Below are positions 6,762 through 14,546 of a DNA stretch of 39,557 bases, one piece after another. Source of the DNA: an uncultured Bacteroidota bacterium (lineage in GTDB: Bacteria > Bacteroidota > Bacteroidia > Flavobacteriales > Flavobacteriaceae); assembly GCA_903913315.1 (NCBI GenBank), contig CAIWKX010000241.1, positions 1 through 39,557 on the forward strand, in the 5' to 3' direction. The position numbers were made by a program, and so were the translations under genes. A model generated the notes under the pieces. That model was given only the letters and a program-made list of their open reading frames with translations. It did not search any database and was not told where the DNA came from. Numbering within the stretch: position 1 is the first letter of the stretch; each line of letters begins with the position of its first letter.

Positions 6762-7037
6762 TTAATCATCGTAGTGCAATCTACATTGTAGTATTACGCA
6801 TTTTTGGTCATTGCCTTTCGTTCCTGACACTTTGTAAACTAATCTATGTTCGCCAGTAATTCGCCTTGACCAATAACCTTTCAAATCATGCTTGAGAGGT
6901 TCTGGCTTTCCAATTCCTGTAAATGGATTTTGTTTAATTGCTTTAAGCAATTCTTTAATTCTCACTGCTGTATCGGGGTCGTTTTCTAACCAATATTCAA
7001 AATCTTCCCAACCGTATGGAGTAAATACTATATCCAT
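6762..7037 (-). CDS. yoeB: YoeB-family mRNA interferase toxin
   Basis: 91 residues that align along their length with E. coli YoeB from memory. FTGIGKPEPLKHDLKGYWSR is followed by RITGEHRLVYKV and a C-terminal CRLHYDD. The catalytic set can be placed: E46 in KPEPLK, R65 in GEHR, and the terminal His-Tyr (H88-Y89). YoeB binds the ribosome and cuts mRNA in the A site. The gene starts 3 bases after the yefM stop. About ten extra residues before the last strand (SGTKGNDQK) are a family-typical length variation. It appears intact, making this one of the live modules of the array. Confidence 0.93.
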   Translation of the reverse strand: MDIVFTPYGWEDFEYWLENDPDTAVRIKELLKAIKQNPFTGIGKPEPLKHDLKGYWSRRITGEHRLVYKVSGTKGNDQKCVILQCRLHYDD

Positions 7038-7040
7038 AAA

Positions 7041-7325
7041 TTACTCTGAGAGTTTAATTTCTTGTGCAGAACCATCATCCAATTTAAAATTTTTAAATTC
7101 TCCTTTTTCTGCTTGTTCAATTGATTCCGCAAGTCTTTTTCGGTTTGCTTTATTTGAAAGCAAATGTTGAGTTTCTGTCATGGCATTATACTCTTTTAGC
7201 GATATAATGACAACAGCATCTTCTTCCTCATTTCTTGGAACAATTATGATCTCTGAGGATTCAGAAACTTCATCAAAATAACCTTTCATGTTTTTTCTTA
7301 ATGTTGATATGGTTACAGCTTTCAT
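7041..7325 (-). CDS. yefM: YefM-family antitoxin
   Basis: 94 residues with the Phd/YefM fold: MKAVTISTLRKNMKGYFDEV at the N terminus (DNA binding), then SEIIIVPRNEEEDAVVIISL and KEYNAMTETQHLL, and an acidic C-terminal tail that would wrap the toxin. It is the first gene of the operon, as usual for yefM-yoeB. TACATTTG at 7369-7362 on the minus strand is a good -7 box. The sequence around it has TGTAC repeats like the known YefM operator core TGTACA. A perfect 22-bp-arm palindrome sits directly upstream. Confidence 0.92.
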   Translation of the reverse strand: MKAVTISTLRKNMKGYFDEVSESSEIIIVPRNEEEDAVVIISLKEYNAMTETQHLLSNKANRKRLAESIEQAEKGEFKNFKLDDGSAQEIKLSE

Positions 7326-7340
7326 AATCTTTATTTTTAG

Positions 7341-7372
7341 TTGTACTTCTTATTGTACGTTCAAATGTACAA
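7341..7372 (-). promoter_or_regulatory. Promoter and candidate YefM operator
   Basis: TTGTAC occurs at 7341-7346 and 7353-7358, and TGTACA at 7366-7371, overlapping the -7 box TACATTTG (7369-7362). TGTACA is the core hexamer of the E. coli yefM-yoeB operator palindromes, so autorepression is likely. Confidence 0.55.
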
Positions 7373-7418
7373 AAAAGTTGCATTATTTGCAAAATATTTG
7401 CAAATAATGCAACTTTTT
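7372..7418. repeat. Perfect palindrome with 22-bp arms upstream of yefM
   Basis: Arms 7372-7393 and 7397-7418 are exact reverse complements around the loop ATA; the central part reads GCATTATTTGCAAA. T runs flank both ends, so it could be a bidirectional terminator insulating repeat F from yefM. Alternatively it could be an operator, since its minus-strand end abuts the -7 box. Confidence 0.85.
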
Positions 7419-7424
7419 CCAGCA

Positions 7425-7680
7425 CCCAGCTCCGCAAAATGTTCCATAAAAGAATTAATTTGTAGCGAGTGCTGCAAATGTCTCCTGACCCTCCAACTCG
7501 TCCTGCAATTCTTTGCCGTTGTACTTATAAGGATTAGCAAAACCTGCAATAACAAAAACACCTCATCAACACTTTTAATACCTAGAACTTCTTCTTACAT
7601 TTTTCTTGTAAGGCTAATATAAGCAAAATTTTAATTTAGAAGTATTTTGGCATAAAAAAAGCTTCCGATTGGGAAACTTT
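7425..7680 (-). repeat. Array repeat F: Rhs-core relic plus Fic-cassette terminator
   Basis: On the minus strand: terminator, lead, NPYKYNGKELQDELEG, then a frame-shifted version of the shared stretch ending in NSFMEHFAELG. It lacks the FNHLMHDG tail of B, D and G and joins directly to the palindrome upstream of yefM. Nothing else is supported in 7326-7766. Confidence 0.78.
7653..7680 (-). terminator. Terminator of the Fic gene
   Basis: AAGCTTCC (7659-7666) pairs imperfectly with GGGAAACTT (7671-7679); seven Ts follow on the minus strand. Confidence 0.65.
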
Positions 7681-7766
7681 AACAGTTCTTTAATTTAACT
7701 GTTTTTTATACATCTATCTTATTCATTGATTTAACTTTCAATAAATTAAGTATATAAGATCATGTT

Positions 7767-9065
7767 TTATTGAAGGTTCTTTTTTAAAACTCTATCAAAA
7801 TTATCTGATTTAATGAAATTTTGTTTCTTTTTGTTTACTTGGATTACCTCTAAAAAACCTAGTTTAACCAAAGCTTTTAAGTCCGTTCTAGCAGTAAAAT
7901 TGGAAACATTAAATCTGCTTTCAATTCCTTTAATATTTAAAACCCTATCTGAATCATCATTTATTACTTTTAATATTTGTGCCATACGTTCATTAACACT
8001 TGGTATTTTCAAAAATTTTGCAGCTTGTATCACTTCTCTCTGTTTTCTTCCTATATATTCTTTTAATGCAGCATAAGCTTTTTCCATTGTTTTGATATGA
8101 TATGTTATAAAATAACCTAAATCATTTCCATCAACTTCTGAATACAAATAAGCTTTTTCATATTGTGCTTTTGTATCTTTAATAATTCTTGAAATTGATA
8201 AATACTCTGTGAGCCAATAACCACGTTTTAGCATATACCAATAAAACAAAGCTCTAGCAGTTCTTCCATTACCATCAGAAAATGGATGAATCCAACCAAT
8301 CATAAAATGAATAATACATCCTTTGATAATAGGATGAATAAAATTTTGATTATCATTATTGAAAAAGTCGCACAAATCTTTTATTAAATCATTTAACTCT
8401 TCATGTGATGGAGGGGTATGTACAATTTCACTTTTTACATGATTTACTACATGCACATCATTATTGTTTCTAAACATACCTTCATCTTCAATATCATCCA
8501 ATGTACCATTTGTTATAAGTTTGTGGAGATACAATATTTTCTCTGGGCTTATTTCATCACTCTTAAGTTGAATAATATGCTTCATTGTAATATAATTGTT
8601 CATTATCATTTGTTCAGATTTATTTCTAGGCTTTTTTTCCTGTTGAATCATTTCTTTAGCCTTTTTTCTTGTGGTGCTTGCTCCCTCCATTTGACTACTT
8701 GAAATTGCTTCTTCCATAATAGAACTAATCATAAATTTAGTTTTATCAGTCTCTGCAATACCAACATTACTCCCAAGATTTCCCCCTATATGTAAATCGA
8801 ATTGATGTAATGCTCTTTGCATGTAATCTGTTATAAGGTAGTTAAACCTATAATTACCGAATCTTAATTCAGTACTTCTAAGATGTCTGAAAAATTTAAC
8901 AGCATTCCAAAGTTCTTCTGGAGTACAATCCTTAGCTTTGTATTTAACTTTATCCCAATATAAGTAATCGTCTTGAATATTTTTTATAACGCCTTGACTT
9001 TGTAATCTTACCATCAAAGGAATTACATCGCTGTTGTTATTAAATATAGGTGCTAACTCAATCAT
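7767..9065 (-). CDS. Fic-family AMP transferase, class II, with C-terminal winged helix
   Basis: 432 residues from ATG 9065 (MIELAPIFNN); the TTG ten codons upstream lies within the -7 box and is rejected. Order: N-terminal Fic-associated helical domain, inhibitory helix SSQMEG at 123-128 (the S-x3-E-G motif of self-inhibited Fic proteins), Fic core with HPFSDGNGR at 260-268, then a winged-helix region (from about 358, NERMAQILKV) and a basic tail. H260 and the GNGR anion hole are intact, so nucleotide transfer is expected once the helix is released. The target is unknown. The C-terminal DNA-binding domain makes autoregulation at the palindrome just upstream plausible. Confidence 0.9.
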   Translation of the reverse strand: MIELAPIFNNNSDVIPLMVRLQSQGVIKNIQDDYLYWDKVKYKAKDCTPEELWNAVKFFRHLRSTELRFGNYRFNYLITDYMQRALHQFDLHIGGNLGSNVGIAETDKTKFMISSIMEEAISSSQMEGASTTRKKAKEMIQQEKKPRNKSEQMIMNNYITMKHIIQLKSDEISPEKILYLHKLITNGTLDDIEDEGMFRNNNDVHVVNHVKSEIVHTPPSHEELNDLIKDLCDFFNNDNQNFIHPIIKGCIIHFMIGWIHPFSDGNGRTARALFYWYMLKRGYWLTEYLSISRIIKDTKAQYEKAYLYSEVDGNDLGYFITYHIKTMEKAYAALKEYIGRKQREVIQAAKFLKIPSVNERMAQILKVINDDSDRVLNIKGIESRFNVSNFTARTDLKALVKLGFLEVIQVNKKKQNFIKSDNFDRVLKKNLQ

Positions 9066-9092
9066 CTTAATTAACGGTTTTAAATTAAAAAA

Positions 9093-9148
9093 CAAAAATA
9101 GTTAAAATTGCGAGATTATCTCAAAATCTCGCAATTTTAACTATTTTT
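9093..9148. repeat. Perfect palindrome with 24-bp arms overlapping the fic promoter
   Basis: Arms 9094-9117 and 9125-9148 are exact reverse complements with a 7-base loop; the core is AAATTGCGAGATT. On the minus strand the last arm bases run into TATTTTTG (9100-9093), a fit to TAnnTTTG, 27 bases before the fic ATG. Terminator of the upstream cassette remnant and operator are both possible. Confidence 0.85.
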
Positions 9149-9154
9149 AAATAT

Positions 9155-9406
9155 CAAATAGGAAAAAACCGATTTATCAACGCTCTTTCGTTCTCACTAT
9201 TCACCTTAATATACTTCTCTGTAGTGCCCTCTTACAAAACTATCAAGTCTTTCTTTAAAAAAATTGATTTCGGTTTAGGATCTCCATAATCACCGTTACT
9301 ACCATCATCCATCAGATGATTAAAAGTACTACCAATCACCCCAGCTCTGCAAAATGTTCCATAAAAGAATTAATTTGTAGCGAGTGCCGCGCAAATGCCT
9401 CCTGAC
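9155..9406 (-). repeat. Array repeat G: first copy, Rhs core lost
   Basis: It carries the FNHLMDDGSNGDYGDPKPKS tail and the LQINSFMEHF stretch nearly identical to copy D, with the same one-base deletion. Upstream on the minus strand (above 9406) homology stops just before the NPYKYNGKEL core. No Rhs gene lies further upstream. This marks the proximal end of the array. The rest of 9066-9725 holds the palindrome, the inverted repeat and about 240 bases (9480-9725) in which I see no gene. Confidence 0.75.
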
Positions 9407-9447
9407 TTTGCCTGCTTTACCTACATGTTTATTCTTTTATGGAACAT
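9354..9447. repeat. 17-bp perfect inverted repeat at the array edge
   Basis: ATGTTCCATAAAAGAAT at 9354-9370 is matched by its exact reverse complement at 9431-9447, 60 bases apart. The left arm is part of the array repeat; the right arm lies in otherwise unrelated DNA, followed by a small CAAGC/GCTTG hairpin (about 9454-9466). Confidence 0.8.
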
Positions 9448-9725
9448 CCCGACCAAGCGGGGCTTGTCGAAGTAGGTTAAAAAAGTGTAAAATACTCATT
9501 TTAAGCGAAGCATAATTGTGGCCTCAATTTATAGCCTTTGCACTTAAACGATATCATTCGTTGTCGATCATTGTAATTCTTTAGAAAAATGCCCTTAATT
9601 CTCCACATCCAAATCAAAAATATAACGCTTTTACACTCAAAATGTTAATTTTTTAATTAATATATGATTTAATTTGAAATTAAAGACGATTTACCATAAA
9701 TTAGTCCTTCAAATTCGCATTCTAT

Positions 9726-10481
9726 ATGGCAAAAGTAATAGCCCCATTTAAAATTGTTGGAACCCTTGGTGATGTTAATTTTTATATTGCCGAAGATAAA
9801 AAAACCAATCTTGCTCGCCAAAAAGGAAAAACGGGAGTATCTAGTGAAGAATTCAAAAGAAATCCTATTTTCACCAAAGTAAAAAACCATGCCAAAGAAT
9901 TTGGAAGATGCACTAAAAAAGCAATACTGTTTAGACACTTAGCATTGCATTTCAACAAAAGAGCAAAAAACGGAAGCTTTGCAGGACGCTGTAATAAACT
10001 CCTACTTGACGTCTTATATGAGGACAACGTCAATCCAGAAGGAGAAAGAACATTTGAAAAAGGTATGGAATCAGAAGAGGCAAGACAATACTTCGTCGGT
10101 TTTGAAGGAAACATACTTAGACCTTTAAAAACGGTATTGAAATCAAAATGGTACTGGAATCCCGAAAATAACGAATTCAAAATAAATAAGTTCAATCCAT
10201 CAAGACATATTGACTGGCCAGAAAAAGCAGAACAAGTGCATATAGCAATAGCTAGAACCTCCTGGAATTTTATTGATAATAAATTTACTACGGAATACAG
10301 TGAAGAAATAATAATTGAGAAACAAGAAAAAACAGCCAATCTCCTACTAAATACAAAAACCGCTAATGAAAATGACTTCAATATGGTCTATCTATTCATT
10401 GGCTTCTCTTTTAAAGACAGAAAAAGAACTAAAGAACTAAAAAGAAGTAACAACACGGTCTGTATAATCTGGGCAAAATAA
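9726..10481 (+). CDS. Conserved hypothetical protein of Bacteroidota
   Basis: 251 residues, no signal peptide or membrane span. The opening (MAKVIAPFKIVGTLGDVNFY) followed by a basic stretch with repeated Lys/Arg and the segment NPIFTKVKNHAKEFGRCTKK is a layout I have seen in flavobacterial proteins of unknown function that begin 'IxGTLxxxxFY' and carry 'TRxNxxEFG'. I cannot assign a role. The C-terminal half contains beta-rich sequence (VHIAIARTSWNF). The coding sequence uses ordinary codons and stands alone, with about 240 bases before and 370 after. Confidence 0.65.
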   Translation: MAKVIAPFKIVGTLGDVNFYIAEDKKTNLARQKGKTGVSSEEFKRNPIFTKVKNHAKEFGRCTKKAILFRHLALHFNKRAKNGSFAGRCNKLLLDVLYEDNVNPEGERTFEKGMESEEARQYFVGFEGNILRPLKTVLKSKWYWNPENNEFKINKFNPSRHIDWPEKAEQVHIAIARTSWNFIDNKFTTEYSEEIIIEKQEKTANLLLNTKTANENDFNMVYLFIGFSFKDRKRTKELKRSNNTVCIIWAK

Positions 10482-10852
10482 CCCAAAAACAGATTTGAAA
10501 GCACTTGAAAGTATCAAAAAAATCCCTTGAACGCTAAAAGAGTCCTTTAAATATCAGTAGAGAAAACTAAAAATAGTATCTCATTTTAGCTTTTTCCCAT
10601 TGCATAGTGATGCTTCGGAATTAAAAAAAATCCGATAAAAAATTCAACTTTACAACCAATTCAAAATAATTTAATCGACTTCAATGTTATTATTGAATAT
10701 GGCAGATATAGAATATACTCAAATATTAAAATTTACTTGCTACAAGTCGCTTCTTTAATTTCAAAAAATTAGTCAGAAATATACCTACTAATGGGTATTG
10801 TCTCGTACTGAATTTATCTTGAATTTTACACTACAAATAAAACAAAAATTTT
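10482..10852 (+). other. Intergenic region with a promoter duplicated upstream of 14547
   Basis: From about 10573 the sequence is a diverged copy of 14361-14546: TTTAGCTTTTT, GCATAGTGATGCTTCGGA-TTAAAAAAAAT, CCAATT, CGACTTC, a palindrome, and TTATCTT-AATTT before the start. The palindrome is described separately. No gene is visible. Confidence 0.6.
10781..10798 (+). promoter_or_regulatory. Palindromic candidate operator upstream of the small membrane gene
   Basis: ATACCTA CTAA TGGGTAT, 7-bp arms with one mismatch. It starts 71-72 bases before the ATG at 10853, matching the spacing of TACCTATATATAGGTA before the ATG at 14547. Confidence 0.5.
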
Positions 10853-11092
10853 ATGTCTAACAAGTTGAAACATTTTTATGATGATGATACCCTTCGCAAA
10901 AGTTGGATATGCAAACTATTAATAGCTTTGGCAGTAGCATTGTCAATTGTTATTCTAGTTCTACTGTCAATCGAATTTTTAGTTCCAGAGATACTAAATT
11001 TAAACATAGTTTTGGTGGCATTAGCCTCTGTAAGCATTACGCTAACTATAGGTTTTGCTTTAGTTATTTTATTTAAGATTTCTAAAAATTAA
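10853..11092 (+). CDS. Small two-span membrane protein, unknown
   Basis: 79 residues: a charged N terminus (MSNKLKHFYDDDTLRKSW), a first hydrophobic span about residues 21-45 (LLIALAVALSIVILVLLSIE), a second about 50-74 (IVLVALASVSITLTIGFALV), and a short lysine C terminus. No motif recognised. Its upstream region resembles that of the histidine-kinase operon at 14547, so the two may answer to the same regulator. Two hairpins follow before the large adhesin gene. Confidence 0.65.
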   Translation: MSNKLKHFYDDDTLRKSWICKLLIALAVALSIVILVLLSIEFLVPEILNLNIVLVALASVSITLTIGFALVILFKISKN

Positions 11093-11186
11093 TTGAGAAT
11101 ATAAATCAATACTTCCAATCAAAAAATTAAAAATTAAAATATACAATTGACCCAAACAATTGAATCTTATTTTTTTCCATAGTAGC

Positions 11187-11215
11187 CAAAAACAACCTTC
11201 CCAAACTTGTTTTTG
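11187..11215 (+). terminator. Hairpin after the small membrane gene
   Basis: CAAAAACAA (11187-11195) and TTGTTTTTG (11207-11215) are perfect 9-bp arms. The T run is short. Confidence 0.5.
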
Positions 11216-11231
11216 TCTCATTAAATTATCC

Positions 11232-11280
11232 AAAACCTACTAGAACAGGATTACCGATGCCTGAATCAAGTAGGTTTTCT
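11232..11280 (+). terminator. Nested hairpin upstream of the LRR gene
   Basis: AAAACCTACT (11232-11241) pairs with AGTAGGTTTT (11269-11278), and CAGG with CCTG inside. It ends 22 bases before the ATG at 11301, so it may be a terminator or a 5' leader structure. Confidence 0.5.
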
Positions 11281-11300
11281 TTAATTTAAATGAACTAAAC

Positions 11301-14240
11301 ATGAAAAAAAGTACAAAAAACAAAGTCTATCAACGACTTTCGACATGGAAAATAGTTACACTGTTTCTTGTCATGACATTCTTGGGAATGCAAAGTGCAA
11401 CAGCACAATACACCGCCATTCCAGACGCAAATTTTGAACACGCACTATTTACGCTAGGAATTGACACCATTGATGGCGATCATCAGGTGCTTACTTCGGC
11501 TGTTAGTGGAGTAACAAGTTTGGATGTTAGTCTGTCGGGTATTTCTGATTTAACAGGAATTCAAGAGTTTACAAGTTTGCAAACTTTGTATTGTTATAAT
11601 AACCTATTAACAAGTTTAAACTTGAGTGGGTTGACTAATTTACAAATTTTAGGTTGTGAGTCTAACCTATTAACAAGTTTAAACGTGAATGGGTTGACTA
11701 ATTTACAAATATTACAATGTGGTGGTAACCAATTATCAAGCTTAAATGTGAGTGGGTTGAACAGTTTGTCATATTTGGATTGTGATACGAATCAATTACC
11801 GAGTTTAAATGTAAGTGGTTTAACTAATTTACAAAATTTAGATTGTAGATATAATCAATTAGCGAGTTTAAACTTGAGTGGATTGACGAATAACTTTATG
11901 TTTTTGAGTTGTTCTTACAATCAATTAACCAATATAAATGTCAGTGGTTATATTAATTTGGAAACAATATATTGTAATAATAATCAATTAACAAGTTTAA
12001 ACGCAAGTGGATTAACTAATTTAAATTATTTATATTGTGGAGCTAATCAATTAACAAGTTTAAACTTAACTGGTTCACGGTATTTAGAATCTTTCGATTG
12101 TATTTCAAATCCAAATTTAACCTGTATCTCTGTTTTTGATCCAACAGCTGCTTTAGCAAATCTAAACTGGACAAAAGATGCTACAACAAGTTATGCTACC
12201 AATTGCAGTTTAGGTTCAATCGCTGCTGTTATTTCAGGTACAACATCTATCTGTTCAGGTGGTTCAACAACAATAAATGTTGCCATTACTGGGGGAACAA
12301 GTCCTTTCACTTTAGTATATTCAGATGGAACTAAAAACAACACCATTACTGGCTATGTTTCAGGAATAGCTATTCCAGTAAGCCCAACAGCTAATACAAC
12401 GTATTCTATTGCGTCTGTCACCGATGCAGCATCAAATGTAGGCACTGGTAATTCTGGAACGGCAGTGATTACTGTTAATCCAACCACACCAACTTTTTCA
12501 GCCATAGCACCTATTGCCCCAGGTACTACTTTGTCAGCATTGCCGACAACGTCTAACAATGGTATTACGGGAACTTGGTCACCAGCATTATATAACACAC
12601 ATAACACAACGTACACTTTTACTCCTGATGCTGGACAATGTGCCACTAACACCATCACTTTAGATATTACGGTTCAAATAAGGGTATGTCATAGTGGAAC
12701 AGTTGCAGATCTAACTCCAAATGATGCTACTATCAAATGGTATGCAGCAAATACAGGAGGAACTAAACTAGCATTGACCTCAGTATTGTCAACAAAAACA
12801 TATTATTATACACAAACTGTGGCTGGAGTTGAAGGACCAAGATACGCAATAGCTGTGGTTGTAAATAAGCCTGCAGCACCAACAGCTCTTAATCAAGTTT
12901 TTTGTTTATCAGGTACTGTTTCGGACTTGACTGCTACAGGTAGCGATATTTTATGGTATACTACAACAACAAGTGGTTCACCAATAAACCCGTCTACACC
13001 AATCGCCTCAGCAACGTATTATGCTTCGCAAACTATATACGGTTGTGAAAGTATCTCTAGAAAACCAGTGACTGTGAAATTAAATATAACTTCATCTCCA
13101 GTAGCTTTATCTTCACAAACTTTTTGTTCCGGAGCTAAAGTCTCAAATCTTGCTGCCACGGGTACTTTGCTAAAATGGTACACGTCACCAAATGCGGGTG
13201 TAGCCTTAGCTACAACTGATATTTTAAGTTCAGGAACGTATTATGTCTCTCAAACAGTAAGCGATTGTAAAAGTTTAAGAACGGTAGTCACAGTAGTTGT
13301 GAATAACACTCCAGCTCCAATCGCTTCTTCTCAAACATTGTATTATGGTTCCAAAATAGCTAATTTGACCGCTACTGGCACTAACATTAAATGGTACAAT
13401 ACTTCAACAGGTGGCACAGTTTTAGCTGCTACAACCTTTATAAATTCAGGGACATATTATGCTTCGCAAACAAGTAATGGTTGCGAAAGTGAAAGAACGG
13501 CTGTTACAATAACTTTAATAAGTGTACCATTGCCAAATGCAGCACCACAAACACTTTGTAATATCTCTAGAATTTCTGATTTGATAGCTACTGGTTCTAA
13601 TTTGAAATGGTATACTGATCCAACAGGTGGAGTTGCTCTTCCAGGAGCTATTATCTTAACAACAAAGACATATTATGTCAGCCAAACTTTAAATGGTGCT
13701 GAAAGTGCAAGAATCGCAGTACCGATAACTATAAATACTACGCCTACTCCTTGGTCGACATTTCAATCTTTTACCTATGCTGCAACAGTAGCTGATTTAG
13801 TAGCTACTGGAACTGACATCAAATGGTACGCCACAACAACAGGTGGAACACCACTAGATACAACTACATTATTAGTATCTAATGTATTATATTATTGCTC
13901 GCAAACCATTAATGGTTGTGAGAGTACTAGAAGAGCGATTGTTGTTAGAATAGCGGTGGCCTTAATAGGTAATGTTACTAATACCGCAATTGCAAAAACG
14001 GAAACATCTCCAACAGAATTTAAGATATATCCTAATCCTACCAGCAATAGCTTAACAATAGCTACCTCAAATGATAATACAATCGATAAAGTGGTTGTGA
14101 TTGATTTATTCGGAAAAGTTATTCTCGAAGAAACACCAATAAACAATCAAATCAAGGTCGAACAATTTCCTACAGGAACCTATATCATCCAAATATCCTC
14201 TGGAGAAGAAAAGTTTCTTACTAAATTTATTAAGGAATAA
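11301..14240 (+). CDS. Secreted leucine-rich-repeat / Ig-like protein with T9SS sorting domain
   Basis: 979 residues. A signal peptide (hydrophobic WKIVTLFLVMTFLGMQSATA, cleavage after AQ) is followed at about 70-270 by roughly nine leucine-rich repeats of the Bacteroidota type (TSLNLSGLTNLQ-L-C-NQL). A linker with beta-sandwich character follows, then six repeats of about 72 residues at 460-900 (pattern SDLxATGxxxKWY, then TYYxSQTxxGCESxR), which resemble Ig_7-like modules. The C-terminal 75 residues (FKIYPNPTSNSLTIATSNDN to KFLTKFIKE) are a type A T9SS sorting domain. The protein should be exported by the Por/type IX system and tethered to the surface as an adhesin or binding protein. The ligand cannot be told from sequence. 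A strong terminator follows. Confidence 0.92.
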   Translation: MKKSTKNKVYQRLSTWKIVTLFLVMTFLGMQSATAQYTAIPDANFEHALFTLGIDTIDGDHQVLTSAVSGVTSLDVSLSGISDLTGIQEFTSLQTLYCYNNLLTSLNLSGLTNLQILGCESNLLTSLNVNGLTNLQILQCGGNQLSSLNVSGLNSLSYLDCDTNQLPSLNVSGLTNLQNLDCRYNQLASLNLSGLTNNFMFLSCSYNQLTNINVSGYINLETIYCNNNQLTSLNASGLTNLNYLYCGANQLTSLNLTGSRYLESFDCISNPNLTCISVFDPTAALANLNWTKDATTSYATNCSLGSIAAVISGTTSICSGGSTTINVAITGGTSPFTLVYSDGTKNNTITGYVSGIAIPVSPTANTTYSIASVTDAASNVGTGNSGTAVITVNPTTPTFSAIAPIAPGTTLSALPTTSNNGITGTWSPALYNTHNTTYTFTPDAGQCATNTITLDITVQIRVCHSGTVADLTPNDATIKWYAANTGGTKLALTSVLSTKTYYYTQTVAGVEGPRYAIAVVVNKPAAPTALNQVFCLSGTVSDLTATGSDILWYTTTTSGSPINPSTPIASATYYASQTIYGCESISRKPVTVKLNITSSPVALSSQTFCSGAKVSNLAATGTLLKWYTSPNAGVALATTDILSSGTYYVSQTVSDCKSLRTVVTVVVNNTPAPIASSQTLYYGSKIANLTATGTNIKWYNTSTGGTVLAATTFINSGTYYASQTSNGCESERTAVTITLISVPLPNAAPQTLCNISRISDLIATGSNLKWYTDPTGGVALPGAIILTTKTYYVSQTLNGAESARIAVPITINTTPTPWSTFQSFTYAATVADLVATGTDIKWYATTTGGTPLDTTTLLVSNVLYYCSQTINGCESTRRAIVVRIAVALIGNVTNTAIAKTETSPTEFKIYPNPTSNSLTIATSNDNTIDKVVVIDLFGKVILEETPINNQIKVEQFPTGTYIIQISSGEEKFLTKFIKE

Positions 14241-14263
14241 TCTTTAATAAAATCAATAAAGAA

Positions 14264-14294
14264 AAACCGTCTCCCAATTTGTAGGAGACGGTTT
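14264..14294 (+). terminator. Terminator of the LRR/T9SS gene
   Basis: AAACCGTCTCC and GGAGACGGTTT are perfect 11-bp arms with a 9-base loop. Confidence 0.8.
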
Positions 14295-14332
14295 AAACTA
14301 TTGAAATCATTTAACATTTTTTGATTGAAGCA

Positions 14333-14370
14333 AAAAAGCTAAAATTTTTGTTGCAAATTTTAGCTTTTTT
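14333..14370. terminator. Second hairpin after the LRR gene
   Basis: AAAAAGCTAAAATTT and AAATTTTAGCTTTTT are perfect 15-bp arms, T-rich on both sides. The sequence from its right arm on is the copy of the region near 10573. Confidence 0.75.
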
Positions 14371-14474
14371 TAAGTGCATAGTAACACTACGGATTAAAAA
14401 AAATGTGATTTGGTATGAAAAGAGAGTTTTACAGCCAATTGAAAAAAGTGTAAACGACTTCTAAACCTTTAAAA

Positions 14475-14490
14475 TACCTATATATAGGTA
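14475..14490 (+). promoter_or_regulatory. Perfect 16-bp palindrome upstream of the histidine-kinase operon
   Basis: TACCTATATATAGGTA, 72 bases before the ATG at 14547, with TTATCTTTAATTTG between as the likely promoter. It is a good candidate site for the NarL-type regulator encoded at 16834; that link is inference. 14241-14546 contains only these signals. Confidence 0.55.
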
Positions 14491-14546
14491 CTTATATTTA
14501 ATTTAATTATCTTTAATTTGTATTATTAACCCTTAAAAATATTTAT

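Noticed and set aside
672..9406. An integron cassette array (attC-like repeats around toxin-antitoxin genes)
   Set aside because: The spacing and cassette content resemble one, but the repeats encode Rhs core sequence, show no attC-type R/L boxes I can see, and no integrase is present.
9669..10381. Minus-strand ORFs opposite the 9726 gene
   Set aside because: They are serine/phenylalanine-rich shadows of a well-formed plus-strand gene.
12353..14146. Minus-strand ORFs inside the LRR/T9SS gene
   Set aside because: Low-complexity antisense frames of a gene with clear domains.
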